Assembly: GCA_023386555.1 (NCBI GenBank)
Contig: JAEWJK010000008.1
Span: 62,001 to 126,000, forward strand
DNA from: Bacteroidota bacterium
Lineage (GTDB): Bacteria > Bacteroidota > Bacteroidia > Chitinophagales > Chitinophagaceae
Direction of reading: 5' to 3'
DNA: 64,000 nucleotides
Below are positions 6,808 to 15,388 of this stretch, piece after piece. Positions within the stretch are counted from its first letter, which is position 1; each line of letters opens with the position of its first letter. The translations under genes and the position numbers were made by a program. The notes under the pieces were generated by a model. That model had not been told where the DNA came from and did no database searches. It saw nothing but the letters and a program-made list of their open reading frames with translations.

Positions 6808-7628
6808 TTACTTCTTCACCAAAAACTTAGCACTTACCCATCCCTCCACATCATTCACACCATGCACCTTACCGGTTACTTCTATAAACCGCCAGCTGCC
6901 TTCTCCTTTCAATATCTGAACTTTAGTATTTATCGGTAATGGCTGAACAACTGTTTCGAAATGCGTTCCAGGGCCAAGACGAATATTTACAACAGTATTG
7001 GTGAGGTAAGTATCAAGCGTATCATCTTTCCTGCCCATGATAATAGAACGGAAGCTGTGCATGGGAAAAGCAGGACCGGGATCGCTTTTTCTGAAGGGTG
7101 CAATATCATCGTGCCCAACAACATCCTTTAACTTGTATGTTTTGGCGAGTAATGCAGCAACTTCTGTTGCTACTTCCATTTGTTTGGGACTGTAATCATG
7201 CCATGCAGCTTCTGTTATTTCGTTCTTGTGTCTGGCAAATACCACTTCATCATCCGGTATAATCTTCTTATCAACCGGGCATATCCATTGTAAGCCAGAC
7301 CTGGTTAGTCTTCCGCCATTTACTAACTCAATACCGATTGCATATTGATTAAGCCCGTTTAATCCATTCCATTTACTTACACCGGCATGCCAGGTAACAA
7401 TATTAAACGGTGCAAATTGAATGATGCTTCCATCTCTGTCGATGATAGATGTGCTGATGCTCTTGCAGCTTTATTAAGAAACCAGTCAACAGAACTGCGG
7501 GCTTTGGTTACAGCTGTGTAGTGCATAACCAGAAAGAGGGGTGTGTATTTAACACCTTTGTTAGGTGTGGGTCTGTAGTCAATCGGTTTGTTGCCTGCAT
7601 GGCAGAGAATGTGGTTGATGATCTTCAT
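6808..7628 (-). pseudogene. N-acetylmuramoyl-L-alanine amidase with SH3-like domain, frameshifted
   Basis: Two frames make up one gene. From the ATG at 7628 the protein reads an amidase_2 start (LFLVMHYTA, first zinc His; ARSSVDWFLNKAARASAH). The reading frame is then lost near 7446-7455 and continues in another frame as IIDRDGSIIQFAPFNIVTWHAG (second zinc His), QYAIGIELVN, VGHDDIAP and RKSDPGP. The C-terminal ~65 residues are a bacterial SH3-like domain (VNIRLGPGTHFE ... EGWVSAKFLVKK), normally for cell-wall binding. One missing base between CAT and ATCATCGAC would restore a full AmpD-like amidase of about 270 residues. The stretch has no other disruption, so the shift is recent or a sequencing error. 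Confidence 0.8.
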
Positions 7629-7787
7629 GATGTTTGGGGTTATGCATTAGTATGTATATGAAGTATTTTGGGGAGGATAAAAAGGGTATGTTTCTTATTT
7701 TAAGACTGTTAAACTATATAAAGCCAATCGTATCTGCAAGAGTAGAACTACTAAGGTGTATTACGAGATACACATGTTGTAGCAGTT

Positions 7788-8189
7788 CTACCAGATAATA
7801 TCCTGCAGTAAAACTTTCAATTGAATTACCTCAAGTGGTTTAGCCAGATAACCGGTTACCCCATTAATATTCATCGCTCTTTCACAATCATTTTCAGAAA
7901 TGGAACTCGATACTACATAGAGCTGAGGAACCTTATTCATTTTTGGTAACAATGATTGGTAAGTTTCAAGAAACTGCCAGCCATTCATCTCCGGCATGTT
8001 CAGATCGAGAAAGATCATGTCAGGCATTTTTTCATCTTCATCTATTGATTCAAGAAACTGTATGGCCTCTTCAGCTGACTCGCAGACATCAATAGTTTTT
8101 ACCAAGCCGGTATTCATCAACATTTTCTTTGTAAGAAAAATGAAGACATTATCATCATCTATCAATAATATGTACGGCGACTTACTCAT
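7788..8189 (-). CDS. single-domain response regulator
   Basis: A 133-residue CheY-like receiver domain read from the ATG at 8189 (MSKSPYILLIDDD). It has the acidic pair DDD (residues 10-12), the phosphoacceptor Asp in FLDLNMP, Ser in VVSSS and the conserved Lys in YLAKP. There is no output domain, so it should act through protein contacts, as in phosphorelays. The longer frame starting at 8288 overlaps the small membrane-protein gene and lacks family similarity. No histidine kinase is adjacent. Confidence 0.9.
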   Translation of the reverse strand: MSKSPYILLIDDDNVFIFLTKKMLMNTGLVKTIDVCESAEEAIQFLESIDEDEKMPDMIFLDLNMPEMNGWQFLETYQSLLPKMNKVPQLYVVSSSISENDCERAMNINGVTGYLAKPLEVIQLKVLLQDIIW

Positions 8190-8268
8190 AACAGGTAATA
8201 CTTCGCTGTCAAAAGACGATGTACCAGTACCGAATATGAAACTATGCAGCATACGATGTTGATTGATG

Positions 8269-8388
8269 CTAATAGAAGATGATAACATACAATACTACAA
8301 GCACTGTTACCAGCTTAGCGATCTTCATAAACGTGCTGTCTTCTTTTGAATCATCATCCGGTTTGTAATCTATCACTTGTTGTTCCAT
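8269..8388 (-). CDS. 39-residue single-pass membrane protein
   Basis: The short frame reads an acidic N-terminus (MEQQVIDYKPDDDSKEDST) followed by one hydrophobic segment (KLVTVLVVLYVIIFY) ending at the stop. It is predicted to be a small inner-membrane protein with the N-terminus in the cytoplasm. It lies between the response regulator and a second small membrane-protein gene (17-base gap) on the same strand. No family is recognised. Confidence 0.5.
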   Translation of the reverse strand: MEQQVIDYKPDDDSKEDSTFMKIAKLVTVLVVLYVIIFY

Positions 8389-8405
8389 GAGGGTAGTTGT
8401 TTTAG

Positions 8406-8522
8406 TTATAATGTTTTTGCAGCAAACACAATAAAAAGTATAAGGCATAATGCCAGAAGAATGAAAACGCCACGGTAATACCTTTCAATGGCAGCTTGTC
8501 TTTGCCGAATTGTTTTTTCCAT
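8406..8522 (-). CDS. 38-residue single-pass membrane protein
   Basis: The frame reads a basic N-terminus (MEKTIRQRQAAIERYYRG) and one membrane helix (VFILLALCLILFIVFAA). Charge and layout are complementary to the neighbouring acidic 39-residue protein, which suggests but does not prove that they act together. The gene is first in a possible three-gene unit ending with the response regulator. Confidence 0.5.
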   Translation of the reverse strand: MEKTIRQRQAAIERYYRGVFILLALCLILFIVFAAKTL

Positions 8523-8773
8523 ATTTTTTTTCATTTAGAGTAGTTTTAAAATGCGAGGGCTTTTTTCAAAGCCTCTCGCAGCTTTTAAGGTTTAGGATTC
8601 ACCAACTGAGTTCCGAATGAATCAACCTTTACGGCAAAGAGTCAAACGGGGAAACAATTATTTGATCAAGTAGATAGGGTTGAACAAATAATTTATGCTG
8701 CTAATGTGAGGAGAATTAAAAAACTGTACAAGAGGAAAATGCCTGATTTTTTTCTATGAAAATACCTGATAAG

Positions 8774-8797
8774 GCCACTAGGAAAATTCCTAGTGGC
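8774..8797. terminator. perfect 11-bp inverted repeat
   Basis: GCCACTAGGAA (8774-8784) and its complement (8787-8797) are separated by two bases. It lies 49 bases beyond the stop of the minus-strand gene at 8846 and could end that transcript, although no clear T-run follows on either strand. The rest of the gene-free stretch 8523-8845 shows nothing else that can be supported. Confidence 0.5.
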
Positions 8798-8845
8798 TTC
8801 GGCTGGAATGCAATGTTGTAAAGGGTTGTAGCGAAATGATTTTTG

Positions 8846-9034
8846 TCAGATCAAATCGGTCTTATCGCCACCCAATCTTGCCAGTTCTCCTTCATCAAGA
8901 TCATCATTTTTGCTGTGAATGCTCAGATCAGGGTCTTTGGCTATGTCTTTATCGGCTTCTGTATGTTCTTTAATAACATTATTATCTGCTGCTATTTGTT
9001 CATTCTGTTTGTTATTCTTACCAGTTGAATTCAT
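8846..9034 (-). CDS. small acidic hydrophilic protein
   Basis: A 62-residue protein rich in Asn, Asp, Lys and Glu with no hydrophobic core (MNSTGKNNKQNEQIAADNNV ... LDEGELARLGGDKTDLI). It is probably disordered. Short proteins with a C-terminal LDEGELARL-like stretch are common in Bacteroidota genomes, but no function is known. It is divergent from the small gene at 9235, with a 200-bp AT-rich gap between them that shows no clear signal. Confidence 0.6.
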   Translation of the reverse strand: MNSTGKNNKQNEQIAADNNVIKEHTEADKDIAKDPDLSIHSKNDDLDEGELARLGGDKTDLI

Positions 9035-9234
9035 AAAATATTATTTATTATTTATCTCGAAAACACATGCCAGTATTCCCCAATTTGTGAATGAATAGGA
9101 GAATATAGCATTGATCTTTTATCATTTTCAAATCACTTTATTTCAACTACTTATTGCTTTAACAACTTATTTATGTAGAAACAGGTTGTGTTTAGAATGA
9201 TTGTTGAACTATATATTCAATAAAAAACACTGTT

Positions 9235-9447
9235 ATGAATAACGTGGAAAGAAACAATAATAATCATCAGCCAACTTATAAAAAGGCTGGCATAGATGAG
9301 AGGTTTGAACAGAATGCAGGCGTAAGAATTTTAAAAGGAAAAGAAAATTATGGTGGTGGCAGTGGCTATTATGCTATTAAGTCAAAACCAGATTGTCCTA
9401 ATGTAAATGATGGTGGTACATGTGATACATCTGCCAATAATTCTTAA
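9235..9447 (+). CDS. small hydrophilic protein, unknown
   Basis: This 70-residue protein is polar and Asn/Gly-rich (MNNVERNNNNHQPTYKKAGI, later KGKENYGGGSGYYAIKS) with two Cys near the C-terminus (DCPNVNDGGTCD). It has no signal peptide or membrane segment. It is followed after 10 bases by another small polar gene and then a strong terminator, so the two form a small operon. The family is not recognised; composition suggests a disordered protein. Confidence 0.55.
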   Translation: MNNVERNNNNHQPTYKKAGIDERFEQNAGVRILKGKENYGGGSGYYAIKSKPDCPNVNDGGTCDTSANNS

Positions 9448-9457
9448 AATTATTATC

Positions 9458-9661
9458 ATGAAGAAGACAAACAGAAATCAGAATATGACTGATCAACGTT
9501 TAAGAAATAATGAATCTGTAAATACAAGTTCACTACCACTTGATCGTTCTTCAGATAAAGAAGAAAGATTCAAAGATGCGAATCTTAATCAGCCTCGTAA
9601 TAATAATACGAAGCAGCGATATGACGATAAGACAGGAACCGTTGAAAATGGAATCGGTTAA
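9458..9661 (+). CDS. small polar protein, unknown
   Basis: A 67-residue protein read from the ATG at 9458 (MKKTNRNQNMTDQRL); the frame open from 9407 overlaps the previous gene and is not needed. It is rich in Asn, Arg, Lys, Asp and Ser with no hydrophobic stretch and ends DDKTGTVENGIG. It is second in a two-gene unit with 9235 and is closed by a hairpin terminator. No family is recognised. Confidence 0.5.
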   Translation: MKKTNRNQNMTDQRLRNNESVNTSSLPLDRSSDKEERFKDANLNQPRNNNTKQRYDDKTGTVENGIG

Positions 9662-9683
9662 AGAGGGTCTTAATATACATGAG

Positions 9684-9718
9684 CAGTGAAGTGTAATATC
9701 ACTTCACTGTTTTTTTTA
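9684..9718 (+). terminator. rho-independent terminator
   Basis: CAGTGAAGTG (9684-9693) pairs with CACTTCACTG (9700-9709) and a run of T follows to 9718. Confidence 0.9.
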
Positions 9719-9800
9719 TACAATATCACAAGAAACTTTAACAGCCACTCTATATTGAGATGGCACAGTTTTGAAACAATAATATAAAAACGGAGATATT

Positions 9801-10220
9801 ATGAAGATAATTTCAACGAAGGTCCACGGTGTACTGGACTACATGATGGGTATATTGCTGATAGCAACACCCTGGATATTTGGTTTTGCAAGTAATGGCT
9901 GGGAAACATGGGTGCCAGTTGTTCTAGGTGTGTCAGTAATACTATATAGTCTTATGACAAGCTACGAACTTGGTTTATCAGATAACATCAGCATGCGTAC
10001 ACACTTAATATTAGATATTGTATCGGGTGTAATATTAGCTGCATCACCATGGATATTTGGTTTTGCAGATATTGTTTATTTACCACACCTGGTATTGGGT
10101 ATAGCAGAAGTTGGAGCAGGAGTGCTAACAACCACAAAAGTTGGTGAACGTAATATGATGCATACACGAGATCATCATATTAGAATGGGCACTCGATCAA
10201 GAACAACAGCACACGGCTAA
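9801..10220 (+). CDS. SPW-repeat membrane protein
   Basis: This 139-residue protein has four hydrophobic segments arranged as two related halves. Each half ends in the family motif: ATPWIFGFA near residue 22 and ASPWIFGFA near residue 80. The SPW repeat family is a group of small bacterial membrane proteins of unknown role, often near stress genes. A basic His-rich tail (TRDHHIRMGTRSRTTAHG) follows the last helix. A hairpin shared with the convergent gene at 10292 closes the transcript. Confidence 0.85.
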   Translation: MKIISTKVHGVLDYMMGILLIATPWIFGFASNGWETWVPVVLGVSVILYSLMTSYELGLSDNISMRTHLILDIVSGVILAASPWIFGFADIVYLPHLVLGIAEVGAGVLTTTKVGERNMMHTRDHHIRMGTRSRTTAHG

Positions 10221-10234
10221 TGTAGCCATTCATA

Positions 10235-10275
10235 AAAAAAGTGGATGCGATCTTAAAATTGCATCCACTTTTTTG
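10235..10275. terminator. bidirectional terminator
   Basis: AAAAAAGTGGATGC pairs with GCATCCACTTTTTT. The stem has A and T tracts on both sides and lies between the convergent genes ending at 10220 and 10292, so it should work on both strands. Confidence 0.85.
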
Positions 10276-10291
10276 TGTTCTGATTGAAAAT

Positions 10292-10555
10292 TCACTTCGA
10301 TAATTCTTCTTCAATGGCTGTATGCAGTTTTTGCTCAGCATCAGAAACCCATTTGGGAACAATGTTATCTGCGATCTTCCATTGACCATCTTCCAGTTTC
10401 ATGTTAAACATGATCCTATTTCCACGATCATCATTCACATCTACATGAAAAAGTTCCGTTTCACCCGGTAATTTTCTGAAGTTGAATTCTTTTAAATGCA
10501 TTGGTCCTTTTATCAGCTTGGTAAATTGTACATTCTTTCTAACATTAAGTGCCAT
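10292..10555 (-). CDS. small conserved protein, paralog of gene at 14977
   Basis: An 87-residue soluble protein (MALNVRKNVQFTKLIKGPMH ...). It aligns along its length with the 98-residue protein at 14977: shared NIQFTKL-like start, EFNFRK, FHVDVnDDR, NRIMF, WKI and the WVSDxEQKLH segment. The predicted fold is a small alpha/beta domain with a C-terminal helix. No family function is recognised. The two copies bracket the large BNR protein and a methyltransferase. Confidence 0.7.
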   Translation of the reverse strand: MALNVRKNVQFTKLIKGPMHLKEFNFRKLPGETELFHVDVNDDRGNRIMFNMKLEDGQWKIADNIVPKWVSDAEQKLHTAIEEELSK

Positions 10556-10649
10556 ACATACGGTATTGAGCCAATATTTCTACAAGATTTATACCTGCTA
10601 TAAGTAAATGCATTTTTTATTTTATTGCACAGACTTTCAGTTCATTTCT

Positions 10650-10673
10650 AAGCTTTTGTTGTGTCACTCACTT
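10650..10673 (+). repeat. dispersed intergenic repeat, copy a (subtype GTGTCAC)
   Basis: AAGCTTTTGTTG followed by TGTCACTCACTT. It is a member of a repeat family also found at 18124, 40062, 48997, 50961, 55058 and 60645. The surrounding gap 10556-10829 lies between divergent genes and shows no other clear element. Confidence 0.7.
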
Positions 10674-10829
10674 TAGCTGCTGAAAAAACCTGAGCAGATT
10701 TTCCTCAATAATCCACCAGTAAAGAATAAACACCTTTTATGTAGAAGCCGGTATGATGGTTCTACGTAAAATGATTATGCTTATAATTTCTACCTAACTT
10801 TCGGTCGTATAAACCAAAACAATTGCTCC

Positions 10830-13800
10830 ATGAGATCTTTCCATCACTACATTGGCATTGTGCTGATGTTTACTGTTCCTTTAATAGGTATTAGCCAGAA
10901 AAAAACAACTGCGGCAGAAAATAAAGAACCTGCAGATGCTCTTACTTCATCCGTATTAAGCGGTTTAAAGTTTAGAAATGTTGGTCCTGCGATCACTTCT
11001 GGTCGTATTGCAGATCTTGCTGTCAACCCAAAAAACTTTAATGAATATTATGTAGCTGTGGCTTCCGGTGGTGTTTGGAAAACAACCAATGCAGGGTTAA
11101 CATTTACGCCTTTGTTTGATAGGGAAGGTTCTTATTCTATCGGATGTGTAACAATTGATCCAAACAATACAAATGTTATTTGGGTAGGCAGCGGAGAAAA
11201 TAATAACCAGCGTAGTGTGGCTTATGGTGATGGTGTATATAAATCAGAAGATGGAGGTGCTACATGGAAAAATCTCGGATTGAAGAACTCCGAACATATT
11301 GGTAATATCATTGTTGATCCCACTAACTCAAACACCGTTTACGTATCTGCTTATGGACCTGTTTGGAGTTCAGGTGGTGAAAGGGGTATTTATAAAACAA
11401 CAGATGGCGGAAAGACCTGGAAAAATATTTTGTCTGTAAGTGAACATACAGGATTTAATGAGATACACATGGATCCAAGAGATCCGAATGTGTTGTATGC
11501 AGCAGCACATCAAAGACAAAGGAAGGTGTTTACTTATATTGGTGGCGGACCTGAATCTGCTTTGTATAAAAGTACCGATGGTGGTGCTACGTGGAATAAG
11601 ATCATGAGTGGAATGCCTTCCGGTGATATTGGCAGAATTGGTTTAGCTATTTCACCAGCTAATCCTGATGTGGTGTATGCTATTGTTGAAGCTGCAGAAG
11701 GTGGTGGTGTGTATAAAAGCACCAACAGGGGAGCAAGTTGGAGTAAACAAGGCAACTATACTTCTTCCGGAAATTATTACCAGGAAATTTTTGCTGATCC
11801 TAAAAATGTAAATAAGCTATACGCAATGAATGCTTATATGGTGATCAGTACAGATGGTGGTAAAAATTTTAAAATACTTGGCGAAAAAAGTAAACACATA
11901 GACAATCATGCTATGTGGATCAATCCTAATAATACTGATCATTATTTGGTTGGCTCTGACGGTGGTATTTATGAAACATGGGATGCTGCAGCTAACTGGC
12001 ATTTCAAACCAAACTTACCTGTTACACAGTTCTATAAAGTAGCTACAGATAATGCTTATCCTTTCTATAGCATTCACGGAGGTACACAGGACAATTTCAG
12101 TATCGGTGGTCCTTCAAGAACATTAAGCGGTAATGGCATCTTCAACTCAGATTGGTACTTCACCAGCATCGGTGATGGTTTTGAAACACAGGTTGATCAA
12201 TCAAATCCCGATATCATCTATGCACAATCACAATACGGTGGTTTGGTACGATATGATAAGAAGAGTGGAGAAATGTTAGACATTAAACCAATTGAAATGG
12301 AAGGTGAAGCTGCATACCGTTGGAATTGGGATGCACCATTATTGATCTCTCAATTCGATAATAAACGAATCTATTTTGCTTCCAACAAATTATTCAGAAC
12401 AGATGACAGGGGTAATACTTGGAAAGTGATCAGTCCAGATTTATCAAGACAGATCGATAGAAATAAATTACCGATAATGGGAAAGATCTGGAGTGTAGAT
12501 GCTATTGCTAAGAACGGATCAACAGACATATTTGGTAACATCACCACTATTGCGGAATCAAAGTTTGATGAGAATTTAATTTATGTGGGTACTGATGATG
12601 GATTGATCCATGTTACAACTGATGGTGGAAGAAATTGGAATAAGATTGACAACATAGCTGGTGTACCTAACATGACATACGTTCACCAGATCATCACTTC
12701 ACTGCATGATAAGAATACGGTGTATGCAGCTTTCAATCATCATCGTTATGGGGATTTTCGTCCTTATTTATATAGGAGTAAGGATGGTGGTAAAACATGG
12801 ACAGCCATTCAAAACAATTTACCTGAAAGAGGAAGTGTATATACGATTGCTGAAGATCATGTGAATCCACAGCTATTATTTGCAGGAACTGAGTTCGGAG
12901 TATTTACTACGATTGATGGCGGACAAAAATGGATTCAACTGAAAAGTGGATTACCAACGATTGCAGTAAGAGATATTGAAATCCAACGAAGAGAAAATGA
13001 TCTGGTGCTTGGAACATTTGGAAGAGGATTTTATGTGTTAGATGATTATACTCCATTAAGAAATCTGAAAAGAACTGACCTGGATAAACAAGCTGTCATC
13101 TATCCAATAAAAGATGCTTTGATGTTTATTCCTTCCGTGCCGTTAGGAGTTAGAGGAAAAGGATTCCAGGGAGAGAGTTTTTACACCGCTGAAAATCCTC
13201 CTGTTGGTGCTGTGTTCACTTATTATTTGAAAGATGAATTGAAGACCTTAAAGCAAACGAGGAAAGAAGCAGAAAAAGAGTTGATCAAAAAAGGAGATAA
13301 TCCTTATTATCCTTCAATCGATTCTTTGCGAATGGAAGATGAACAAGTGGCTCCGCATATTCTATTTACAGTTACAGACGATGCTGGCAATGTGGTAAGA
13401 AGAATTAAGACTAGTGCCAGGAAAGGAATGAATAGAATCGTCTGGGATTTCCGTTATCCATCTTATGGCCCTGTAAATTTTACCCCATTCGAGGAATCGT
13501 TTGTATTCAGCGGAAGAGAGACTGGAAATCTTGCAGCACCAGGTACATATAAAGTATCAATGAGCAAATTCGAAGATGGTGTTTATACAGAATTGGTGGC
13601 ACCACAAGCATTCAAAGCAATTGCATTAAATAATTCATCTATCCCTGTTACTGACAGAAAAGCATTGGATGATTTCAGTAAGAAGATCGCAGAACTAAGA
13701 AGATCAGTTGGTGCAGCAGATGCTTATTTAGATGAGTTGAATAATAAGATGCGTTATATAAAAGCTGCAGTGCTGGAAACAAACAACTTGCCATTAGATA

Positions 13801-14126
13801 TTTCTAAGAACTTACAGTCGATAGATAAAAGATTGACTGCTGTAAATACTCAGTTGAATGGTGACAGAACTCTATCGAGAAGAGAGTTTGAAACCTTGCC
13901 TTCGTTAAATGGAAGGATCAATAATATCACCAGTGGATTATGGGCAACAACATCTGCTCCAACTCAAACACAATACAGGTCGTATGAGTTGGCAGCAAAA
14001 CAATTCACTCCATTGCTGAATGAATTAAATGCAATAGGAGAGGAAGTAAGAAAAATTGAAGATCAACTGGAGAAAGCAGGAGCACCATATACACCAGGCC
14101 GAAAGCCGGTTTGGAGAGGAAATTAA
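10830..14126 (+). CDS. large exported BNR/VPS10-type beta-propeller protein
   Basis: This 1098-residue protein has a signal peptide (residues 1-22) and then about ten Asp-box/BNR repeats of the pattern SxDGGxTW (for example SEDGGATW, TTDGGKTW, STDGGATW, SKDGGKTW), which build one or two beta-propellers over residues 60-760. A C-terminal region (about 770-1098) has a beta domain and then a helical coiled stretch. Bacteroidota carry many such proteins, annotated as glycosyl hydrolase or VPS10/sortilin-like; no catalytic residues can be assigned here. It is monocistronic, with a terminator right after the stop. Confidence 0.85.
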   Translation: MRSFHHYIGIVLMFTVPLIGISQKKTTAAENKEPADALTSSVLSGLKFRNVGPAITSGRIADLAVNPKNFNEYYVAVASGGVWKTTNAGLTFTPLFDREGSYSIGCVTIDPNNTNVIWVGSGENNNQRSVAYGDGVYKSEDGGATWKNLGLKNSEHIGNIIVDPTNSNTVYVSAYGPVWSSGGERGIYKTTDGGKTWKNILSVSEHTGFNEIHMDPRDPNVLYAAAHQRQRKVFTYIGGGPESALYKSTDGGATWNKIMSGMPSGDIGRIGLAISPANPDVVYAIVEAAEGGGVYKSTNRGASWSKQGNYTSSGNYYQEIFADPKNVNKLYAMNAYMVISTDGGKNFKILGEKSKHIDNHAMWINPNNTDHYLVGSDGGIYETWDAAANWHFKPNLPVTQFYKVATDNAYPFYSIHGGTQDNFSIGGPSRTLSGNGIFNSDWYFTSIGDGFETQVDQSNPDIIYAQSQYGGLVRYDKKSGEMLDIKPIEMEGEAAYRWNWDAPLLISQFDNKRIYFASNKLFRTDDRGNTWKVISPDLSRQIDRNKLPIMGKIWSVDAIAKNGSTDIFGNITTIAESKFDENLIYVGTDDGLIHVTTDGGRNWNKIDNIAGVPNMTYVHQIITSLHDKNTVYAAFNHHRYGDFRPYLYRSKDGGKTWTAIQNNLPERGSVYTIAEDHVNPQLLFAGTEFGVFTTIDGGQKWIQLKSGLPTIAVRDIEIQRRENDLVLGTFGRGFYVLDDYTPLRNLKRTDLDKQAVIYPIKDALMFIPSVPLGVRGKGFQGESFYTAENPPVGAVFTYYLKDELKTLKQTRKEAEKELIKKGDNPYYPSIDSLRMEDEQVAPHILFTVTDDAGNVVRRIKTSARKGMNRIVWDFRYPSYGPVNFTPFEESFVFSGRETGNLAAPGTYKVSMSKFEDGVYTELVAPQAFKAIALNNSSIPVTDRKALDDFSKKIAELRRSVGAADAYLDELNNKMRYIKAAVLETNNLPLDISKNLQSIDKRLTAVNTQLNGDRTLSRREFETLPSLNGRINNITSGLWATTSAPTQTQYRSYELAAKQFTPLLNELNAIGEEVRKIEDQLEKAGAPYTPGRKPVWRGN

Positions 14127-14130
14127 TTTT

Positions 14131-14165
14131 AAAAAGGGTGAACATCAGTTCACCCTTTATTTTTG
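14131..14165 (+). terminator. terminator overlapping the next promoter box
   Basis: AAAGGGTGAAC (14133-14143) pairs with GTTCACCCTTT (14148-14158) around ATCA and is followed by a T-run. The T-run is also the TATTTTTG box (14158-14165) of the methyltransferase gene. Confidence 0.85.
14158..14165 (+). promoter_or_regulatory. TAnnTTTG box four bases before an ATG
   Basis: TATTTTTG ends four bases before the ATG at 14170. With the usual 6-7 base spacing to the start of transcription, the mRNA would begin at or next to the start codon. No -33 element is clear because the terminator stem occupies that position. Confidence 0.5.
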
Positions 14166-14169
14166 TATT

Positions 14170-14976
14170 ATGTCAGTTACCACCGCTTTTGCAGGTTCTG
14201 TTCCTACTAATTACGATCAATATTTAGGTCCGGTATTGTTTGAACCTTATGCAGTAGATCTTGTAAAAAGGATTGATACCACTTCATACCATAATGTATT
14301 AGAACTTGCTTGTGGTACAGGAAGAGTTACAAAGCATCTTGCATCAATGTTGCCTGTAGATGGTTCGTTAATAGCAAGTGATCTGAATTCAGACATGTTG
14401 AATGTTGCAAGAAATATTCTGCCTGGCGAAAGAATTAAGTGGATGGAAATTGATGCTCAGGATCTGCCATTTGGCGATGAAGGTTTCGATCATGTGATCT
14501 GCCAGTTTGGTGTAATGTTCTTTCCTGATAAGATGAAAGCATTTACGGAATCTTATCGTGTTTTACAACCAGATGGAAGATTGTTGTTCAATGTTTGGGA
14601 TAGCCTGGAATTTAATCCGAGATCAGCTATTATCAAACAAGTGATGGAAGAGATAATGGGTAGTGAGGCCCCTGATTTTCTAAGTAAAGGGCCCTACTCA
14701 TATTATAATAAAAATGAAATTACAACATCTCTCCGAAATGCAGGATTTAAGAACATTCAACTCGAAGCTGTTCAAAAAACTGCTTACTATGCATTTGCGG
14801 ATGACCTTATAAAAGGATTCGTTGATGGATCACCATTGAACTCATACCTCGTACAGCAATCACCATCTCTTCAAAAAGAAATAAAAGATAAGTTGAAGCA
14901 GGCAATAGTTTCCCAGTTTGGTGAAACACAAATTATCTCACCAATGCAGGCTATCGTTTGCTCCGCATCTAAATAA
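14170..14976 (+). CDS. class I SAM-dependent methyltransferase
   Basis: This 268-residue protein is read from the ATG at 14170 (MSVTTAFAGSVPTNYDQYLG). The Rossmann-type motif I is VLELACGTGRVTKHL (about residues 41-55), followed by the acidic IASDLN, MEIDAQDLPF and HVICQFGVMFF (motifs II-IV), as in UbiE/Methyltransf_11 proteins. The acceptor substrate cannot be inferred. The frame extended to 14056 would overlap the upstream gene and the terminator, so it is rejected. A second paralogous small gene follows immediately on the other strand. Confidence 0.88.
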   Translation: MSVTTAFAGSVPTNYDQYLGPVLFEPYAVDLVKRIDTTSYHNVLELACGTGRVTKHLASMLPVDGSLIASDLNSDMLNVARNILPGERIKWMEIDAQDLPFGDEGFDHVICQFGVMFFPDKMKAFTESYRVLQPDGRLLFNVWDSLEFNPRSAIIKQVMEEIMGSEAPDFLSKGPYSYYNKNEITTSLRNAGFKNIQLEAVQKTAYYAFADDLIKGFVDGSPLNSYLVQQSPSLQKEIKDKLKQAIVSQFGETQIISPMQAIVCSASK

Positions 14977-15273
14977 TTAGATAGCTGTATCGTTGCTCTT
15001 CCAGAGTGGAGGTAATTCTGTTTCAAGAATATCATGCAACTTCTGTTCAACATCAGATACCCATTGTGGTAAGCTGGTATTTACTATTTTCCAATAGCCA
15101 CTGCTTTCCTTCTGCATTTGAAACATGATGCGATTCATTCGATCATCACTTACATCTACGTGAAAAGTTTCAATTGCAGTATTGGGGATCTTTCTGAAGT
15201 TAAATTCTCTTTGCTGCAAAGGTGCTTTCACCAGTTTAGTGAACTGGATGTTTTTGATTACACGGAGGTCCAT
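14977..15273 (-). CDS. small conserved protein, paralog of gene at 10292
   Basis: A 98-residue protein aligned throughout with the one at 10292: INFTKL-type start (NIQFTKLVKAP), EFNFRKIP, FHVDVSDDRMNRIMF, YWKI, PQWVSDVEQKLH. It carries an 11-residue C-terminal extension (PLWKSNDTAI). Its stop codon directly abuts the stop of the convergent methyltransferase gene. It is probably soluble. A short inverted repeat (TTGCC/GGCAA, 15286-15302) lies just upstream of its start. Function unknown. Confidence 0.7.
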   Translation of the reverse strand: MDLRVIKNIQFTKLVKAPLQQREFNFRKIPNTAIETFHVDVSDDRMNRIMFQMQKESSGYWKIVNTSLPQWVSDVEQKLHDILETELPPLWKSNDTAI

Positions 15274-15388
15274 AGTATATCAGATTTGCCGTGGCTTGGC
15301 AAGAACTATACAGGGAACTGCTAACGAAATGTGAAAGCATAATAACAGCGAAAATCAAATATGTTAGCACCGAATTATCAAGCCGAAA

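Noticed and set aside
8190..8288. Longer start for the response regulator
   Set aside because: The extra 33 residues lie before the receiver fold and overlap the small membrane-protein gene.
14056..14169. Upstream extension of the methyltransferase
   Set aside because: It crosses the end of the preceding gene and its terminator; the conserved protein starts at 14170.
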